Under the pieces are notes generated by a model. That model searched no databases and had not been told where the DNA came from. It saw only the letters and a list, made by a program, of their open reading frames with translations. The position numbers were made by a program, and so were the translations under genes. This document shows, piece by piece, positions 6,628-16,008 of a DNA stretch of 64,000 nucleotides. The stretch comes from Sedimentitalea arenosa (lineage in GTDB: Bacteria; Pseudomonadota; Alphaproteobacteria; Rhodobacterales; Rhodobacteraceae): contig NZ_JAELVR010000012.1 in the NCBI RefSeq assembly GCF_016428585.1, positions 62,001-126,000 of the forward strand, in the 5' to 3' direction. Position 1 is the stretch's first letter; the number at the start of each line of letters is the position of its first letter.

Positions 6628-8373
6628 ATGAACCTGTTCGCCGATATTCGCTCGCTCGTCCTCGATTCGCTCGCGACGCTCGTGTCCGAGGGAACGCTGC
6701 CCGATGGCCTGTCGCTGGACGCGGTGACGGTCGAGCCGCCGCGCGACCCGGCCCATGGCGACATGGCGACCAACGCGGCGATGGTGCTGGCCAAGCCGGC
6801 GAAGATGAAGCCGCGCGACATCGCCGAGGCCCTTGCGGCCAAGCTGGCGGATGACACACGGATCGCCAGCGCCGAGGTGGCCGGGCCGGGCTTTCTGAAC
6901 CTGCGTCTCGCACCGTCGGTCTGGCAGGGAGTCGTCGGGGCGGTTCTGCAGGCGGGCACCGCGTATGGCCGCTCCGACATGGGCCGGGGCTCGCGGGTCA
7001 ACGTGGAATATGTCAGCGCGAACCCGACGGGCCCGTTGCATGTGGGCCACACGCGCGGTGCGGTGTTCGGCGATGCTCTGGCGAGCCTGCTGGATTATGC
7101 CGGCCACGACGTGACGCGCGAATACTACATCAACGACGGTGGCGCGCAGGTCGATGTCCTGGCCCGCTCGGTCTACCTGCGATATCTCGAAGCGCTGGGC
7201 CAGGAGGTCGCGTTCGAGGATGGCACCTATCCGGGCGACTACCTGATCCCGGTCGGCGAGGCGCTGGCCGAAGCCAAGGGCGATGCGTGGGTCGGCCAGC
7301 CCGAGGAGGTCTGGCTGGAAGAGGCGCGCAGCTTCGCGACCGACGCGATGATGGAGCTGATCCGGACCGATCTCGCGGCGCTCGGGGTGAAGATGGACGT
7401 GTTCTTCAGCGAGAAGTCGCTCTATGGCACCGGTCGGATCGAGGCGGCGATCGAGGATCTGCGTGCCAAGGGGCTGATCTATCGCGGCGTGCTCGAGCCG
7501 CCGAAGGGCAAGACGCCCGAGGATTGGGAGCCGCGCGAACAGACGCTGTTCCGCTCGACCGCGCATGGTGACGACGTGGACCGCCCGATCATGAAGAGCG
7601 ACGGGGGCTGGACCTATTTCGCCCCTGACATCGCCTATCATTATGACAAGGTTTCAAGGGGGTTCGATGCGCTGATCGACGTGTTCGGCGCCGACCACGG
7701 GGGCTATGTGAAACGCATGAAGGCCGCCGTGTCGGCCCTCAGCGAGGGTCGCGTGCCGCTCGATATCAAGCTGACCCAACTGGTGCGGCTCTTCAAGAAC
7801 GGCGAGCCATTCAAGATGTCCAAGCGCGCGGGCACCTTCGTCACCCTGCGCGACGTGGTGGACCAGGTCGGTCCGGACGTGACCCGCTTCGTGATGCTGA
7901 CGCGCAAGAACGATGCGCCGCTGGATTTCGACTTTGACAAGGTGCTGGAGCAGTCGCGGGAAAACCCCGTCTTCTATGTGCAGTACGCCCACGCCCGGGT
8001 GATGAGCGTTCTGCGCCGCGCCGCCGAGGCCGGGATCGCCTGTGACGACGCCACGCTGGCCGAGGCCGATCTTGGCGGGCTCGATCACGAGGCCGAACTG
8101 GCCGTGGCCAGGAAGCTGGCGGAATGGCCGCGTCTGGTGGAAACGGCGGCGCGCACCAACGAGCCGCATCGCGTGGCCTTCTACCTCTACGAACTGGCGG
8201 GCGATTTCCACGCGCTTTGGAACCGGGGCAACGACGTTCACGGGCTGCGGTTCATTCAGGAAGGCGACGCGGCCGCGAGCCAGTCGAAAATGGCGCTGGC
8301 CCGTGCCGTTTCCGTTGTTATTTCCGCAGGTCTTGGTATTCTCGGCGTCACACCGGCGCAGGAGATGCGGTAA
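6628..8373 (+). CDS. argS: Arginyl-tRNA synthetase
   Basis: 581 residues, normal length. The class I signature is HVGH (residues 138-141, in [14 protein letters not shown]) and the second loop is KMSKR near residue 397. The N-terminal Add-1 domain and the C-terminal anticodon-binding domain ([20 protein letters not shown]) are both present. It charges tRNA-Arg in the cytoplasm. GAAGGA lies before the ATG. It heads a run of closely packed genes (SPOR protein, nagZ, scpA, scpB). Confidence 0.97.
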   Translation: MNLFADIRSLVLDSLATLVSEGTLPDGLSLDAVTVEPPRDPAHGDMATNAAMVLAKPAKMKPRDIAEALAAKLADDTRIASAEVAGPGFLNLRLAPSVWQGVVGAVLQAGTAYGRSDMGRGSRVNVEYVSANPTGPLHVGHTRGAVFGDALASLLDYAGHDVTREYYINDGGAQVDVLARSVYLRYLEALGQEVAFEDGTYPGDYLIPVGEALAEAKGDAWVGQPEEVWLEEARSFATDAMMELIRTDLAALGVKMDVFFSEKSLYGTGRIEAAIEDLRAKGLIYRGVLEPPKGKTPEDWEPREQTLFRSTAHGDDVDRPIMKSDGGWTYFAPDIAYHYDKVSRGFDALIDVFGADHGGYVKRMKAAVSALSEGRVPLDIKLTQLVRLFKNGEPFKMSKRAGTFVTLRDVVDQVGPDVTRFVMLTRKNDAPLDFDFDKVLEQSRENPVFYVQYAHARVMSVLRRAAEAGIACDDATLAEADLGGLDHEAELAVARKLAEWPRLVETAARTNEPHRVAFYLYELAGDFHALWNRGNDVHGLRFIQEGDAAASQSKMALARAVSVVISAGLGILGVTPAQEMR

Positions 8374-8457
8374 CAAGCCGCCAGAACCGCCGGACCGAGG
8401 CAGACCAGAGAACCCGGCGCATCCGCATTTCGGATGCCAGCGGGCAGTGAGGCGGAC

Positions 8458-9516
8458 ATGGCAGATTTCGATCCCGCGCAGGACGCGGGCTTCATGGATT
8501 CAGACACGGCAGCTCCGGGCGCGGCGGCCCGGGTCGGAACGGCATTGAACGTGCTGGGGGCGGCGGCGTCGCTGGCGCTGGTCGCGGGCGTCGCGCTGTG
8601 GGGCTACAAGCTGGTGATGCGGGATGTGTCCGGCGTGCCTGTGGTCCGCGCGGTCGAGGGGCCGATGCGCGAGGCCCCGGCCGATCCGGGCGGACGACCG
8701 GCGGATCACCAGGGCCTGGCGGTGAATGCGGTCGCCGCGCGCGGCAGCGCCGAGGCGCCGGCCGAACGTCTGGTGCTGGCGCCGCGCCCGGTCGATCTGC
8801 TTGCCGAGGACAAGCCCTTGCCGGTGATCGCGGCGGCGGCGGCGGAGCCCGATCCCGCGGCGCATGATATCGACAGCGACGTGGACATCATCGAAACCGT
8901 GGCGGACGAAGACGTGGCCGACGAGGCTCCCGAACCCGCCGACACGATGCAGGCGATGGTCAACCAGTTGATCGCCGAGGTTCTGCCGGGCGAGGCGCCC
9001 GCGGGCGTCGCGGCGGACGGCCCGAAGATCGTCAAGGTGTCGATGAGCACGCCCGTAGCTGCGGCGCCGATGCAGGAGTCCGTTGCCGAGCTGGTCGAGG
9101 ACGCCGAGGACGCCGCCGAACCGGTCATCGCCGCCGTGATCACCGGGCCGGGGCTGAAACGCTCGCCGCGTCCGCAGACCCGACCGGCCGAGCTGATCCA
9201 GGCCGCGCTCGTGATGCCGGCGGTCGACGCCCCGGTGCGCGATGTGGACCCTGACAGCATTCCGGCGGGAACCCGGCTGGCGCAGTTGGGGGCGTTCGAG
9301 AGCCGCGAGGTCGCCGAGCAGGAATGGGAGCGTCTGAACGGGCGTTTCGCCGACTATCTCGACGGCAAGGACCGGGTGATCCAGAAGGCGACCAGCGGCG
9401 GGCGCACCTTCTATCGTCTGCGCGCGATGGGGTTCGATGACCTGAACGACACGCGGCGCTTCTGTTCGGCGCTGGTGGCCGAGAAGGCCGATTGCATACC
9501 GGTCGCCGCCCGGTGA
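8458..9516 (+). CDS. SPOR-domain inner-membrane protein
   Basis: 352 residues, starting at MADFDPAQDAG with GAGGCGG upstream. One membrane helix lies near residues 27-47 (ALNVLGAAASLALVAGVALWGYK). It is followed by a long Ala/Pro/Glu-rich, low-complexity periplasmic linker of about 200 residues. The C-terminal SPOR domain is at about 270-350 (AGTRLAQLGAFESREVAEQE to FCSALVAEKADC). SPOR domains bind denuded peptidoglycan glycan at septa, so a role in division or wall remodelling is likely. This fits the next gene, nagZ, whose GTG overlaps its stop. Confidence 0.9.
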   Translation: MADFDPAQDAGFMDSDTAAPGAAARVGTALNVLGAAASLALVAGVALWGYKLVMRDVSGVPVVRAVEGPMREAPADPGGRPADHQGLAVNAVAARGSAEAPAERLVLAPRPVDLLAEDKPLPVIAAAAAEPDPAAHDIDSDVDIIETVADEDVADEAPEPADTMQAMVNQLIAEVLPGEAPAGVAADGPKIVKVSMSTPVAAAPMQESVAELVEDAEDAAEPVIAAVITGPGLKRSPRPQTRPAELIQAALVMPAVDAPVRDVDPDSIPAGTRLAQLGAFESREVAEQEWERLNGRFADYLDGKDRVIQKATSGGRTFYRLRAMGFDDLNDTRRFCSALVAEKADCIPVAAR

Positions 9517-10517
9517 CGTTCGGCGCGACGATCCTGGATGCCGATGGCCTGCGGCTGACGGCGGACGAGAAGGCCTTGTTCCGCGAAGCCGATCCGTTCG
9601 GGTTCATCCTCTTCGCCCGCAACCTCGACACGCCCGACCAGATCCGCGCGCTCTGTGGCGATTTCCGCGAGGCGGTGGGGCGCGAGGCGCCGATCACCAT
9701 CGACCAGGAGGGCGGCCGGGTGCAGCGCCTGCGCCCGCCCTTGGCGCGCGACTGGCTGCCGCCGCTCGACCACGTGTCGCAGGCTGGCGACATGGCGGAA
9801 CGTGCGATGTACCTGCGCTATCGCCTGATCGCGCATGAATTGCGCGCGCTTGGCATAGACAGCAATTGCGCGCCGATGGTCGACGTAGCCGGGCCCGGGA
9901 CGCATGACTTCCTGAAGAACCGCTGCTATGGCGATGCTCCCGCGCGGGTCGCGGCCATCGGGCGGGCGGTGGCGCAGGGGCTGCTTGACGGCGGAGTGCT
10001 TCCGGTGCTCAAGCATGTTCCGGGCCATGGCCGCGCGACGCAGGACAGCCATTTCGACCTGCCGCACGTGGCGGTTGACGCCGAGACGCTGCAGGACACC
10101 GATTTCGCGCCGTTCCGTGCGCTGAACGACCTGCCGATGGGGATGACCGCGCATGTCGTCTATGACGCCATCGCGCCGGAGCCGGCGACCACCTCGCCCC
10201 GGATGATGCGCGTGATCCGGGAACAGATCGGCTTTGACGGCCTGATCATGACCGACGACATTTCGATGAAGGCGCTCTCGGGCAGCCTGGCCGAGCTGTC
10301 GCGCGCGGCGCTCGAGGCCGGGTGCGACGTGATCCTGCACTGCAACGGCACCCTTGCCGAACGCCGCGAGGTGACCGAGGCGGCGGGGCGCATGACGGCT
10401 GCCGCACAGACCCGCGCAGAGGCCGCGCTGGCCGCGCGCCGCAGCCCCGACGCGCTTGACATTCCCGCCCTGGAGGCCGACCTTTCCCGCCTGATGAGCG
10501 GGCGGGTCGATGGCTGA
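9513..10517 (+). CDS. nagZ: Beta-N-acetylhexosaminidase (NagZ)
   Basis: 334 residues from the GTG that overlaps the previous stop (GTGA); a TTG at 9492 is an alternative. Glycoside hydrolase family 3 signatures are KHVPGHGRATQDSHFDLP, which carries the flexible catalytic His/Asp loop, and the nucleophile Asp in IMTDDISMKAL. It removes N-acetylglucosamine from muropeptides during cytoplasmic peptidoglycan recycling. It is followed by scpA with an 8-bp overlap, as in many Rhodobacterales. Confidence 0.94.
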   Translation: MTFGATILDADGLRLTADEKALFREADPFGFILFARNLDTPDQIRALCGDFREAVGREAPITIDQEGGRVQRLRPPLARDWLPPLDHVSQAGDMAERAMYLRYRLIAHELRALGIDSNCAPMVDVAGPGTHDFLKNRCYGDAPARVAAIGRAVAQGLLDGGVLPVLKHVPGHGRATQDSHFDLPHVAVDAETLQDTDFAPFRALNDLPMGMTAHVVYDAIAPEPATTSPRMMRVIREQIGFDGLIMTDDISMKALSGSLAELSRAALEAGCDVILHCNGTLAERREVTEAAGRMTAAAQTRAEAALAARRSPDALDIPALEADLSRLMSGRVDG

Positions 10518-11301
10518 CAACCAGTTCGAGGAAGACAGCATGTCGGTGGCCGAACGCATGGCCGCCGAAGCGTTGATCGTCGACGTGGACGGGTTCGAAG
10601 GCCCGCTCGACGTGTTGCTGACCCTGTCACGCACCCAGAAGGTCGATCTGCGCAAGATCTCGGTCCTGCAACTGGCGCAGCAATATCTGGGCTTCATCGA
10701 ACGCGCCAAGGCGCTGCGCATCGAGCTGGCAGCCGACTACCTGGTGATGGCGGCCTGGCTCGCTTTCCTGAAGTCCCGCCTGTTGCTGCCCCCCGACCCG
10801 ACCGAGGAGGGGCCATCGGGCGAAGACCTTGCGGCGCACCTGGCGTTTCAGCTGGAACGCCTGCAGGCGATGCGGGACGCCGCGGCGCGGCTCATGGCCC
10901 GTGACCGGCTGGGACGCGACTTTTTCGCCCGCGGGCAGGCCGAGGACGTGACCCGTATCCGGACGGTCAAGTACAACGCCACCCTGCTGGACCTGATGCA
11001 GGGCTATGCGCGCATCCGCACCCGTGACGAGTTCCGCCCGTTCGTGATGGACCGGGATTCGGTCTTTACCATGGAGCAGGCGCTGGAGCGGATGCGGCCG
11101 CTGATCGGCTTTGCCGGCACCTGGACGGACCTGACCACCTATATGCCCGACGGCTGGGACGGCGACCCTGTCAGGTTGCGGTCGGCCACCGCGGCGACCT
11201 TCGCGGCCTCGTTGGAACTGGTCAAGGAAGGGCAGCTTGAAATCCGGCAGGCCGAGACCTTCGCGCCGATCCAACTGCGCAGAAAAGGGGACAGCTCGTG
11301 A
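10510..11301 (+). CDS. scpA: Segregation and condensation protein A
   Basis: 263 residues. The kleisin N-terminal motif VDGFEGPLDVLLTLSRTQKVDLRKIS and the central YLVMAAWLAFLKSRLLLP are standard for ScpA. With ScpB and SMC it forms the bacterial condensin that compacts and separates chromosomes. It overlaps nagZ by 8 bp and scpB by 4 bp, so the three are surely co-translated. Confidence 0.96.
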   Translation: MADNQFEEDSMSVAERMAAEALIVDVDGFEGPLDVLLTLSRTQKVDLRKISVLQLAQQYLGFIERAKALRIELAADYLVMAAWLAFLKSRLLLPPDPTEEGPSGEDLAAHLAFQLERLQAMRDAAARLMARDRLGRDFFARGQAEDVTRIRTVKYNATLLDLMQGYARIRTRDEFRPFVMDRDSVFTMEQALERMRPLIGFAGTWTDLTTYMPDGWDGDPVRLRSATAATFAASLELVKEGQLEIRQAETFAPIQLRRKGDSS

Positions 11302-11960
11302 CGGACGAGACCCGCGACGAGAGCGATACCGACAGCCTGTTCGACGCGCCGCCGATGGCCGAACAGGAGCGCATGGTCGAGGCGGTCCTGTTCGCCAGCG
11401 CCGAACCGGTGACGGTGCGCGATCTGGAAGCACGGATGCCGCATGGATGCGACGCCGCAGAGGCGCTGGTCCGGCTGCGCAAACGCTATGAGGGGCGCGG
11501 CGTGCGCGTGGTGCATGTGGGCGAGGCCTGGGCGATAAGGACCGCACCGGACCTCGGCTTCCTGATGCAGAAGGAAACCGTCGAAACGCGCAAGCTGAGC
11601 CGTGCTGCGATCGAGACACTGGCGATCATCGCCTATCACCAGCCGGTGACGCGCGCCGAGATCGAGGAGATCCGCGGTGTTTCGGTGTCACGCGGAACCG
11701 TCGATCAACTGCTCGAGATGGAGTGGATCCGCTTCGGACGGCGCAAGATGACACCGGGACGGCCGGTGACCTTCGTGGTCACGCCCGAGTTCCTGGATCA
11801 TTTCGGGCTGGAGAACGCACGTGACCTGCCGGGCCTGAAGGAATTGCGGGCGGCCGGCCTGCTGGAAAACCGACCGCCGCCCGGCGCGCTCGCCCTGGGC
11901 GAGGCGGAGGACGACGAGGACCAGATCGGCGCGGGCCAGCCCGAGCTTTTCGAGGATTGA
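11298..11960 (+). CDS. scpB: Segregation and condensation protein B
   Basis: 220 residues from a GTG that overlaps the scpA stop. The paired winged-helix region is clear: EQERMVEAVLFASAEPV, RAAIETLAIIAYHQPVTRAEIEEIRGV, and GRPVTFVVTPEFLDHFGL. It is the dimeric partner of ScpA in SMC condensin. The C-terminal tail is acidic and probably disordered. Confidence 0.96.
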   Translation: MTDETRDESDTDSLFDAPPMAEQERMVEAVLFASAEPVTVRDLEARMPHGCDAAEALVRLRKRYEGRGVRVVHVGEAWAIRTAPDLGFLMQKETVETRKLSRAAIETLAIIAYHQPVTRAEIEEIRGVSVSRGTVDQLLEMEWIRFGRRKMTPGRPVTFVVTPEFLDHFGLENARDLPGLKELRAAGLLENRPPPGALALGEAEDDEDQIGAGQPELFED

Positions 11961-12032
11961 ACCTGTCCGGGCCCTGAAATCGGCCAATTCAGGGGCTAGA
12001 TTGCCACAAGAACGCAACGAAAGGGGGCCGCG

Positions 12033-12335
12033 ATGAACCTGAACCAGCTCGTCAACATGGTCACGCGCATCATCATGCGCCGTGCGATCAACACGGGGGT
12101 CAACAAGGGCATGGACATGGCCGCGGGCATGGGACGAAAACGCGCGCCAGACCCCCCATCCGGCCCCCGGCCCCAACCGCGGCAGGTGGAGCCACGGTCG
12201 GCGCAGCAGGCCGAGGCGGCACCGGAGCAGGGGGGCCAGAAGCAAGGTCTGACGCCCCAGCAGAAACAGGCGCAGAAGGCCGCGCGTCAAGCCCGTCGGG
12301 CGGCCCGCCTCGCGCGGCGCGCGTCGAAGATGTAG
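12033..12335 (+). CDS. Small conserved basic protein of unknown function
   Basis: 100 residues. The N-terminal half, MNLNQLVNMVTRIIMRRAIN..., is a probable amphipathic helix. The middle is Pro/Arg-rich and the C-terminus is a highly basic Gln/Lys/Arg/Ala helix (KAARQARRAARLARR). AAAGGGGG lies upstream of the ATG. There is no recognised domain. It follows scpB by 72 bp and converges on the dCTP deaminase with only 2 bp between stops. The basic helix could bind nucleic acid or membrane, but nothing decides this. Confidence 0.7.
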   Translation: MNLNQLVNMVTRIIMRRAINTGVNKGMDMAAGMGRKRAPDPPSGPRPQPRQVEPRSAQQAEAAPEQGGQKQGLTPQQKQAQKAARQARRAARLARRASKM

Positions 12336-12337
12336 GA

Positions 12338-13417
12338 TCAGTCCGGGGCGCGGAAGTGCTTGGACAGTTTCAGCCCCTGGCCCTGATAGTTCGACGCGAT
12401 CTCGGCCCCGTAGAGCTGCGTCGGAACCTCGGCCATGCGTTCATAGACGAGCCGCCCGACGATCTGGCCGTGTTCGAGCACGAAGGGGGCTTCGTGGCAC
12501 CGCACTTCCAGCACGCCGCGTGATCCCGTGCCGCCGGCGGCGGCGTGGCCGAATCCCGGATCGAAGAACCCCGCATAATGCACGCGAAACTCGCCCACCA
12601 TCGCGAGATAGGGGGCCATCTCGGCCGCGCAGTTGGGGGGGATCGCGATGGCTTCTCGGCTGACGAGGATATAGAACGCGCCGGGGTCGAGGATGATCCA
12701 GCTGTCTCGGGTGCGCACCGGCTCCCAGAAATCGGCCGGATCGTAGTAGTTCAACCGCGCAAGGTCGATCACGCCGGTGTGCGGCTTGGCGCGATAGCCG
12801 ACGAGATCGCCCTTGTCCGGACACAGATCGACCGAAAAGCCCAGCCCGTTGGAAATGGTCGCCTCGCCGGTCACGAGCGGTGACTCCGCGTGCAGTGCGC
12901 GCAGGGCCGTGTCGTCGATCACGGTGCTGCCGGTGCGGAAGATGATCTGGTTCAGCATCTGCCCGGTGCGGGCGATCACGGAGAAGCTCTGCGGGCAGAT
13001 CTCGACATAGAGCGGCCCGGAATAGCCTTCGGGCACGCGGTCGAATTCGACGCCGTGGTCGGTGATGACCCGAGTCAGAAGATCGAGCCGCCCGATCGAG
13101 GATTTCGCGCTGGCGGCGCCCGACATGCCGGCGGGCAGGGCGAGGCTTTCCATCAACGGCACGACGTAGACGCAGCCTTTTTCCAGCACGGCGCCGCCGG
13201 TCAGATCGATCTCGTGCATCCGGAAATCCGCGAGCCGTTCGGCGACTGTCCGCTTGCGCCCGGCGAGAAACGAGGCGCGCACGCGGAACGCCCGCGTCCC
13301 CAACCGCAAGTCGAGGCTGGCGGGCTGAATCTGCCCTTCGGTGATTGGCGACGTGGCCGAGATCACGCCGGTCGCGACCATCTCGCTGATATGCTGATTC
13401 GGACTGACCCCGTTCAT
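12338..13417 (-). CDS. dcd: 2'-deoxycytidine 5'-triphosphate deaminase (long form)
   Basis: 359 residues from the ATG at 13417, which has GAGAGGGA just upstream; a longer frame start at 13456 lacks this. The protein belongs to the dUTPase/dCTP deaminase fold but is about twice the usual 190 residues. The N-terminal half (IQPASLDLRLGTRAF, SAKSSIGRLDL) and the C-terminal half (WIILDPGAFYILVSREAIAIPP, GFFDPGFGH) each resemble one Dcd unit, so it is a tandem or fused form. It deaminates dCTP to dUTP for dTMP synthesis. Confidence 0.9.
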   Translation of the reverse strand: MNGVSPNQHISEMVATGVISATSPITEGQIQPASLDLRLGTRAFRVRASFLAGRKRTVAERLADFRMHEIDLTGGAVLEKGCVYVVPLMESLALPAGMSGAASAKSSIGRLDLLTRVITDHGVEFDRVPEGYSGPLYVEICPQSFSVIARTGQMLNQIIFRTGSTVIDDTALRALHAESPLVTGEATISNGLGFSVDLCPDKGDLVGYRAKPHTGVIDLARLNYYDPADFWEPVRTRDSWIILDPGAFYILVSREAIAIPPNCAAEMAPYLAMVGEFRVHYAGFFDPGFGHAAAGGTGSRGVLEVRCHEAPFVLEHGQIVGRLVYERMAEVPTQLYGAEIASNYQGQGLKLSKHFRAPD

Positions 13418-13469
13418 GCCGTTCCCTCTCGTGTGCGGGGGAAGGCGGGGTCGCATCGTCGGTGTGATT

Positions 13470-13546
13470 TGGTCGGGCTAGCAGGACTCGAACCTGCGAC
13501 CTTCCGTCCCCCAGACGGACGCGCTACCAGGCTGCGCCATAGCCCG
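13470..13546 (-). tRNA. tRNA-Pro (anticodon GGG)
   Basis: A full cloverleaf can be drawn on the minus strand. The acceptor CGGGCTA pairs with TAGCCCG. The D-arm is GCGC...GCGC. The anticodon stem TCCGT/ACGGA holds loop CTGGGGG, which gives GGG. The T-arm GCAGG/CCTGC holds TTCGAGT. The discriminator is A and CCA is encoded (13470-13472). Confidence 0.96.
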
Positions 13547-13606
13547 ACGATGGGGTGTTCATACCGGTTTTCGAACCGGGAGCAAGGGCAAATCATCTTT
13601 ATCCGC

Positions 13607-14605
13607 TTACGCGATCCCCGAAGCCGACGCCCGGTCGAGCCAGGCTCGCAACTCGCGGGCGATCGGTGCCAGTTCGGCCGCTTCGTCCGGCGACAGGCGG
13701 TCTGTGCGGGCGAGGCGCGACAAGAGGCCGGGTGTGGCGGGCAGGTCGGATTCGGCCGGCGGATCAGGCGCGTCGATGACGCGCGCAGGGGGTTTTTCGG
13801 TTTCGGGTGCAGGCGGGGGCGCCGTTGTGTCGGGCTTTGCCTCGGACCGGGCCATACCACCGCGATGCATGAAGGAGGGCAGGCTGGGGGCCTGCTCGGG
13901 CTGTTTCGGAGGGGCGGTCGCGGGTGTGGGCGCCTGTTCGGGCGCGGGCGTCGCCTGGGGCGCAATGTCCGGTTCGGACAGGGGGCGCGCGACCGTTTCG
14001 GGCATTGCGTCGGCGGACACCGGCAGAGGACCTTGGGGCAGCGGCGTGTTCGGCGGCGCCATGTCGGGCGCCGCGGTCACGGGATCGTCTTGCTGCTGCG
14101 GGATGTCGGTCAAGTCTTCGTCCGGTTCGCTGTCTTCTCGATCGTCGTCGTCGAAATCCTCGTCATCCGGATCGAGTTCGGGCAGCGGCATCGTTTGCTG
14201 CACCGGGAATTCGTCGTCGTCTTCATCCTCGTCATCCGCGGTGGTGGATGCGGCGCTGCGAAAATTCAACACCGTCGCGTCGCGGACAGGGGGTTCAGCG
14301 CCGGTCCCGACCGCGCTTTCGGTCCCGTCCTCGAGCGCCGGGGACAGTGCCACCACATGGCCAACGCCATGTTCCCGCAGGATTTTCTGGACACCCTTGA
14401 TGGTCAGCCCGTCATCGTGCAGCAGTTTCTTGATGCCACCCAGAAGCTGCATGTCGGAGGGGCGGTAATAGCGCCGTCCCCCTGCGCGCTTGACCGGTTT
14501 GACCTGCGAGAACTTGCTCTCCCAGAAGCGCAGCACATGTGCCTGCACGCCAAGCCACTCCGCGACTTCACTGATCGTGCGGAACGCATCGGGCGACTTG
14601 GTCAT
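13607..14605 (-). CDS. MerR-family transcriptional regulator with long acidic tail
   Basis: 332 residues. The N-terminal MerR helix-turn-helix ([24 protein letters not shown], then [20 protein letters not shown]) spans about residues 9-75. The rest is an unusual low-complexity region: an Asp/Glu-rich stretch at about 120-165, then a Pro/Ala-rich segment, then a short C-terminal helix ([18 protein letters not shown]). There are no effector Cys ligands like those of metal-sensing MerR proteins. It directly follows ihfA (15 bp), a conserved order in this group. The target is unknown. Confidence 0.88.
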   Translation of the reverse strand: MTKSPDAFRTISEVAEWLGVQAHVLRFWESKFSQVKPVKRAGGRRYYRPSDMQLLGGIKKLLHDDGLTIKGVQKILREHGVGHVVALSPALEDGTESAVGTGAEPPVRDATVLNFRSAASTTADDEDEDDDEFPVQQTMPLPELDPDDEDFDDDDREDSEPDEDLTDIPQQQDDPVTAAPDMAPPNTPLPQGPLPVSADAMPETVARPLSEPDIAPQATPAPEQAPTPATAPPKQPEQAPSLPSFMHRGGMARSEAKPDTTAPPPAPETEKPPARVIDAPDPPAESDLPATPGLLSRLARTDRLSPDEAAELAPIARELRAWLDRASASGIA

Positions 14606-14620
14606 CTGACAGGCTCCGGA

Positions 14621-14923
14621 TCAGGTCTTGTTGCCGGCGGCGACGCGATCTTTCATCAGGTGCGACGGGCGGAAGGTGAGAACGCGGCGCGGCTGGATCG
14701 GAACTTCCTCGCCGGTCTTGGGATTGCGGCCGATCCTCGCGGACTTGTCGCGCACGCTGAAGGTGCCGAAAGACGAGATCTTGACCTGTTCGCCCCGCAC
14801 CAGCGCATCGGACATGTGCTCCAGCATGCTTTCGACCAACTGCGCGCTTTCGTTGCGCGACAGGCCGACTTCGCGGAACACAGCTTCGCTCAGATCCATC
14901 CGAGTCAGAGTCTTTTCGCCCAT
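14621..14923 (-). CDS. ihfA: Integration host factor subunit alpha
   Basis: 100 residues from [21 protein letters not shown] longer frame start exists, but the normal IHF-alpha length and N-terminus fix the ATG at 14923. The DNA-bending beta-arm is present ([23 protein letters not shown]) with the intercalating Pro. With IhfB it bends DNA at sites in replication, recombination and transcription. It lies in the plsX-fabH-ihfA-merR order. Confidence 0.96.
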   Translation of the reverse strand: MGEKTLTRMDLSEAVFREVGLSRNESAQLVESMLEHMSDALVRGEQVKISSFGTFSVRDKSARIGRNPKTGEEVPIQPRRVLTFRPSHLMKDRVAAGNKT

Positions 14924-15036
14924 CTTGTCCCCCTGTTTTGCCGGGGAGCATAGGTCGGAGGCAATTTCACTGTCAATATCAATGATTTGCAAGAGCACGC
15001 ATCAGCAGGTTCGCGCGTGCAATCTGCACGGGCGGA

Positions 15037-16008
15037 TTACATCCGCAACACAACCGCGCCCCAGGCGAGCCCGCCACCGATTGCTTCGGTCACGATCAGG
15101 TCGCCGGTCTTGATCTGCCCGCTCTGCCGCGCGACCGACAGGGCCAGCGGAATCGAGGCGGCCGAGGTGTTTCCGTGATCCTGAACCGTGACGATGACCC
15201 GGTCCATGTCCAGCCCCATTTTCCGGGCGGTGCCCTGGATGATGCGGATATTGGCCTGATGCGGCACGATCCAGTCGACATCCGCCGCCGAAAGACCTGC
15301 TTTGCCGAGCGCGGTTTCCGCCGTCGCGGCGAGCTTTTCGACCGCGTGGCGGAACACCTGGTTGCCTTGCATGCGCAGAAAGCCGGTGCTCTGGGTCGAC
15401 ACACCGCCGTCGACATAGAGCAATTCCCGGAATTGTCCGTCCGAGTTGAGATCGGTGGCGAGGATGCCGCGATCGTCGGGCTGGCCGGTCCCCTCCTGCA
15501 GTTCGAGAATGAGCGCCCCGGCACCGTCGCCGAACAGCACGCAGGTGCTGCGGTCGGTCCAGTCCATGATGCGGCTGAAGGTTTCGGCCCCGATCACCAT
15601 GACACGCTTGGCCTGACCCGAAAGGATCATCGCGTTTGCCGTGCTCAGCGCATAGACGAAGCCGGCGCAGACGGCCTGCAGGTCGAAGGCGAAGCCCCGG
15701 GTCATGCCGAGTGCGGCCTGCACCATCGTCGCGGCGGAGGGGAAGGTCAGATCCGCCGTCGAGGTCGCCAGCACGATGGCGTCGATGTCGTCGGGTTTCA
15801 GCCCGGCATCGGCGAGGGCGGCGCGGGCCGCTTCGGTGGCGAGCTCGGAGGTGGTTTCGTCATCGGCGGCGAAATGGCGCCGCTCGATCCCCGAGCGCGA
15901 GCGGATCCAGTCGTCGCTCGTGTCCAGCGTTGCCTCGAACTCGGAATTCGGAACCACCCGCTGGGGGAGGTAATGCCCGACGCCAACGACAACTGCGCGA
16001 CTTGTCAT
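15037..16008 (-). CDS. fabH: 3-oxoacyl-ACP synthase III
   Basis: 323 residues. The catalytic Cys114 is in LQAVCAGFVYAL, the His in IVPHQANIRII and the Asn in DHGNTSAASIP, which completes the Cys-His-Asn triad. It condenses acetyl-CoA with malonyl-ACP to start fatty-acid synthesis. The start overlaps the plsX stop by 4 bp (ATGA), so the two are translationally coupled. Confidence 0.97.
   Translation of the reverse strand: MTSRAVVVGVGHYLPQRVVPNSEFEATLDTSDDWIRSRSGIERRHFAADDETTSELATEAARAALADAGLKPDDIDAIVLATSTADLTFPSAATMVQAALGMTRGFAFDLQAVCAGFVYALSTANAMILSGQAKRVMVIGAETFSRIMDWTDRSTCVLFGDGAGALILELQEGTGQPDDRGILATDLNSDGQFRELLYVDGGVSTQSTGFLRMQGNQVFRHAVEKLAATAETALGKAGLSAADVDWIVPHQANIRIIQGTARKMGLDMDRVIVTVQDHGNTSAASIPLALSVARQSGQIKTGDLIVTEAIGGGLAWGAVVLRM

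Noticed and set aside
5278-7641. 787-residue minus-strand frame opposite dgt and argS
   Set aside because: Shadow of two well-recognised plus-strand genes. High GC removes stops on the other strand; the His/Arg/Gly-rich translation matches no family.
12890-14953. 687-residue plus-strand frame from the dCTP deaminase to ihfA
   Set aside because: It crosses a tRNA and three genes read on the minus strand; it is a composition artefact.
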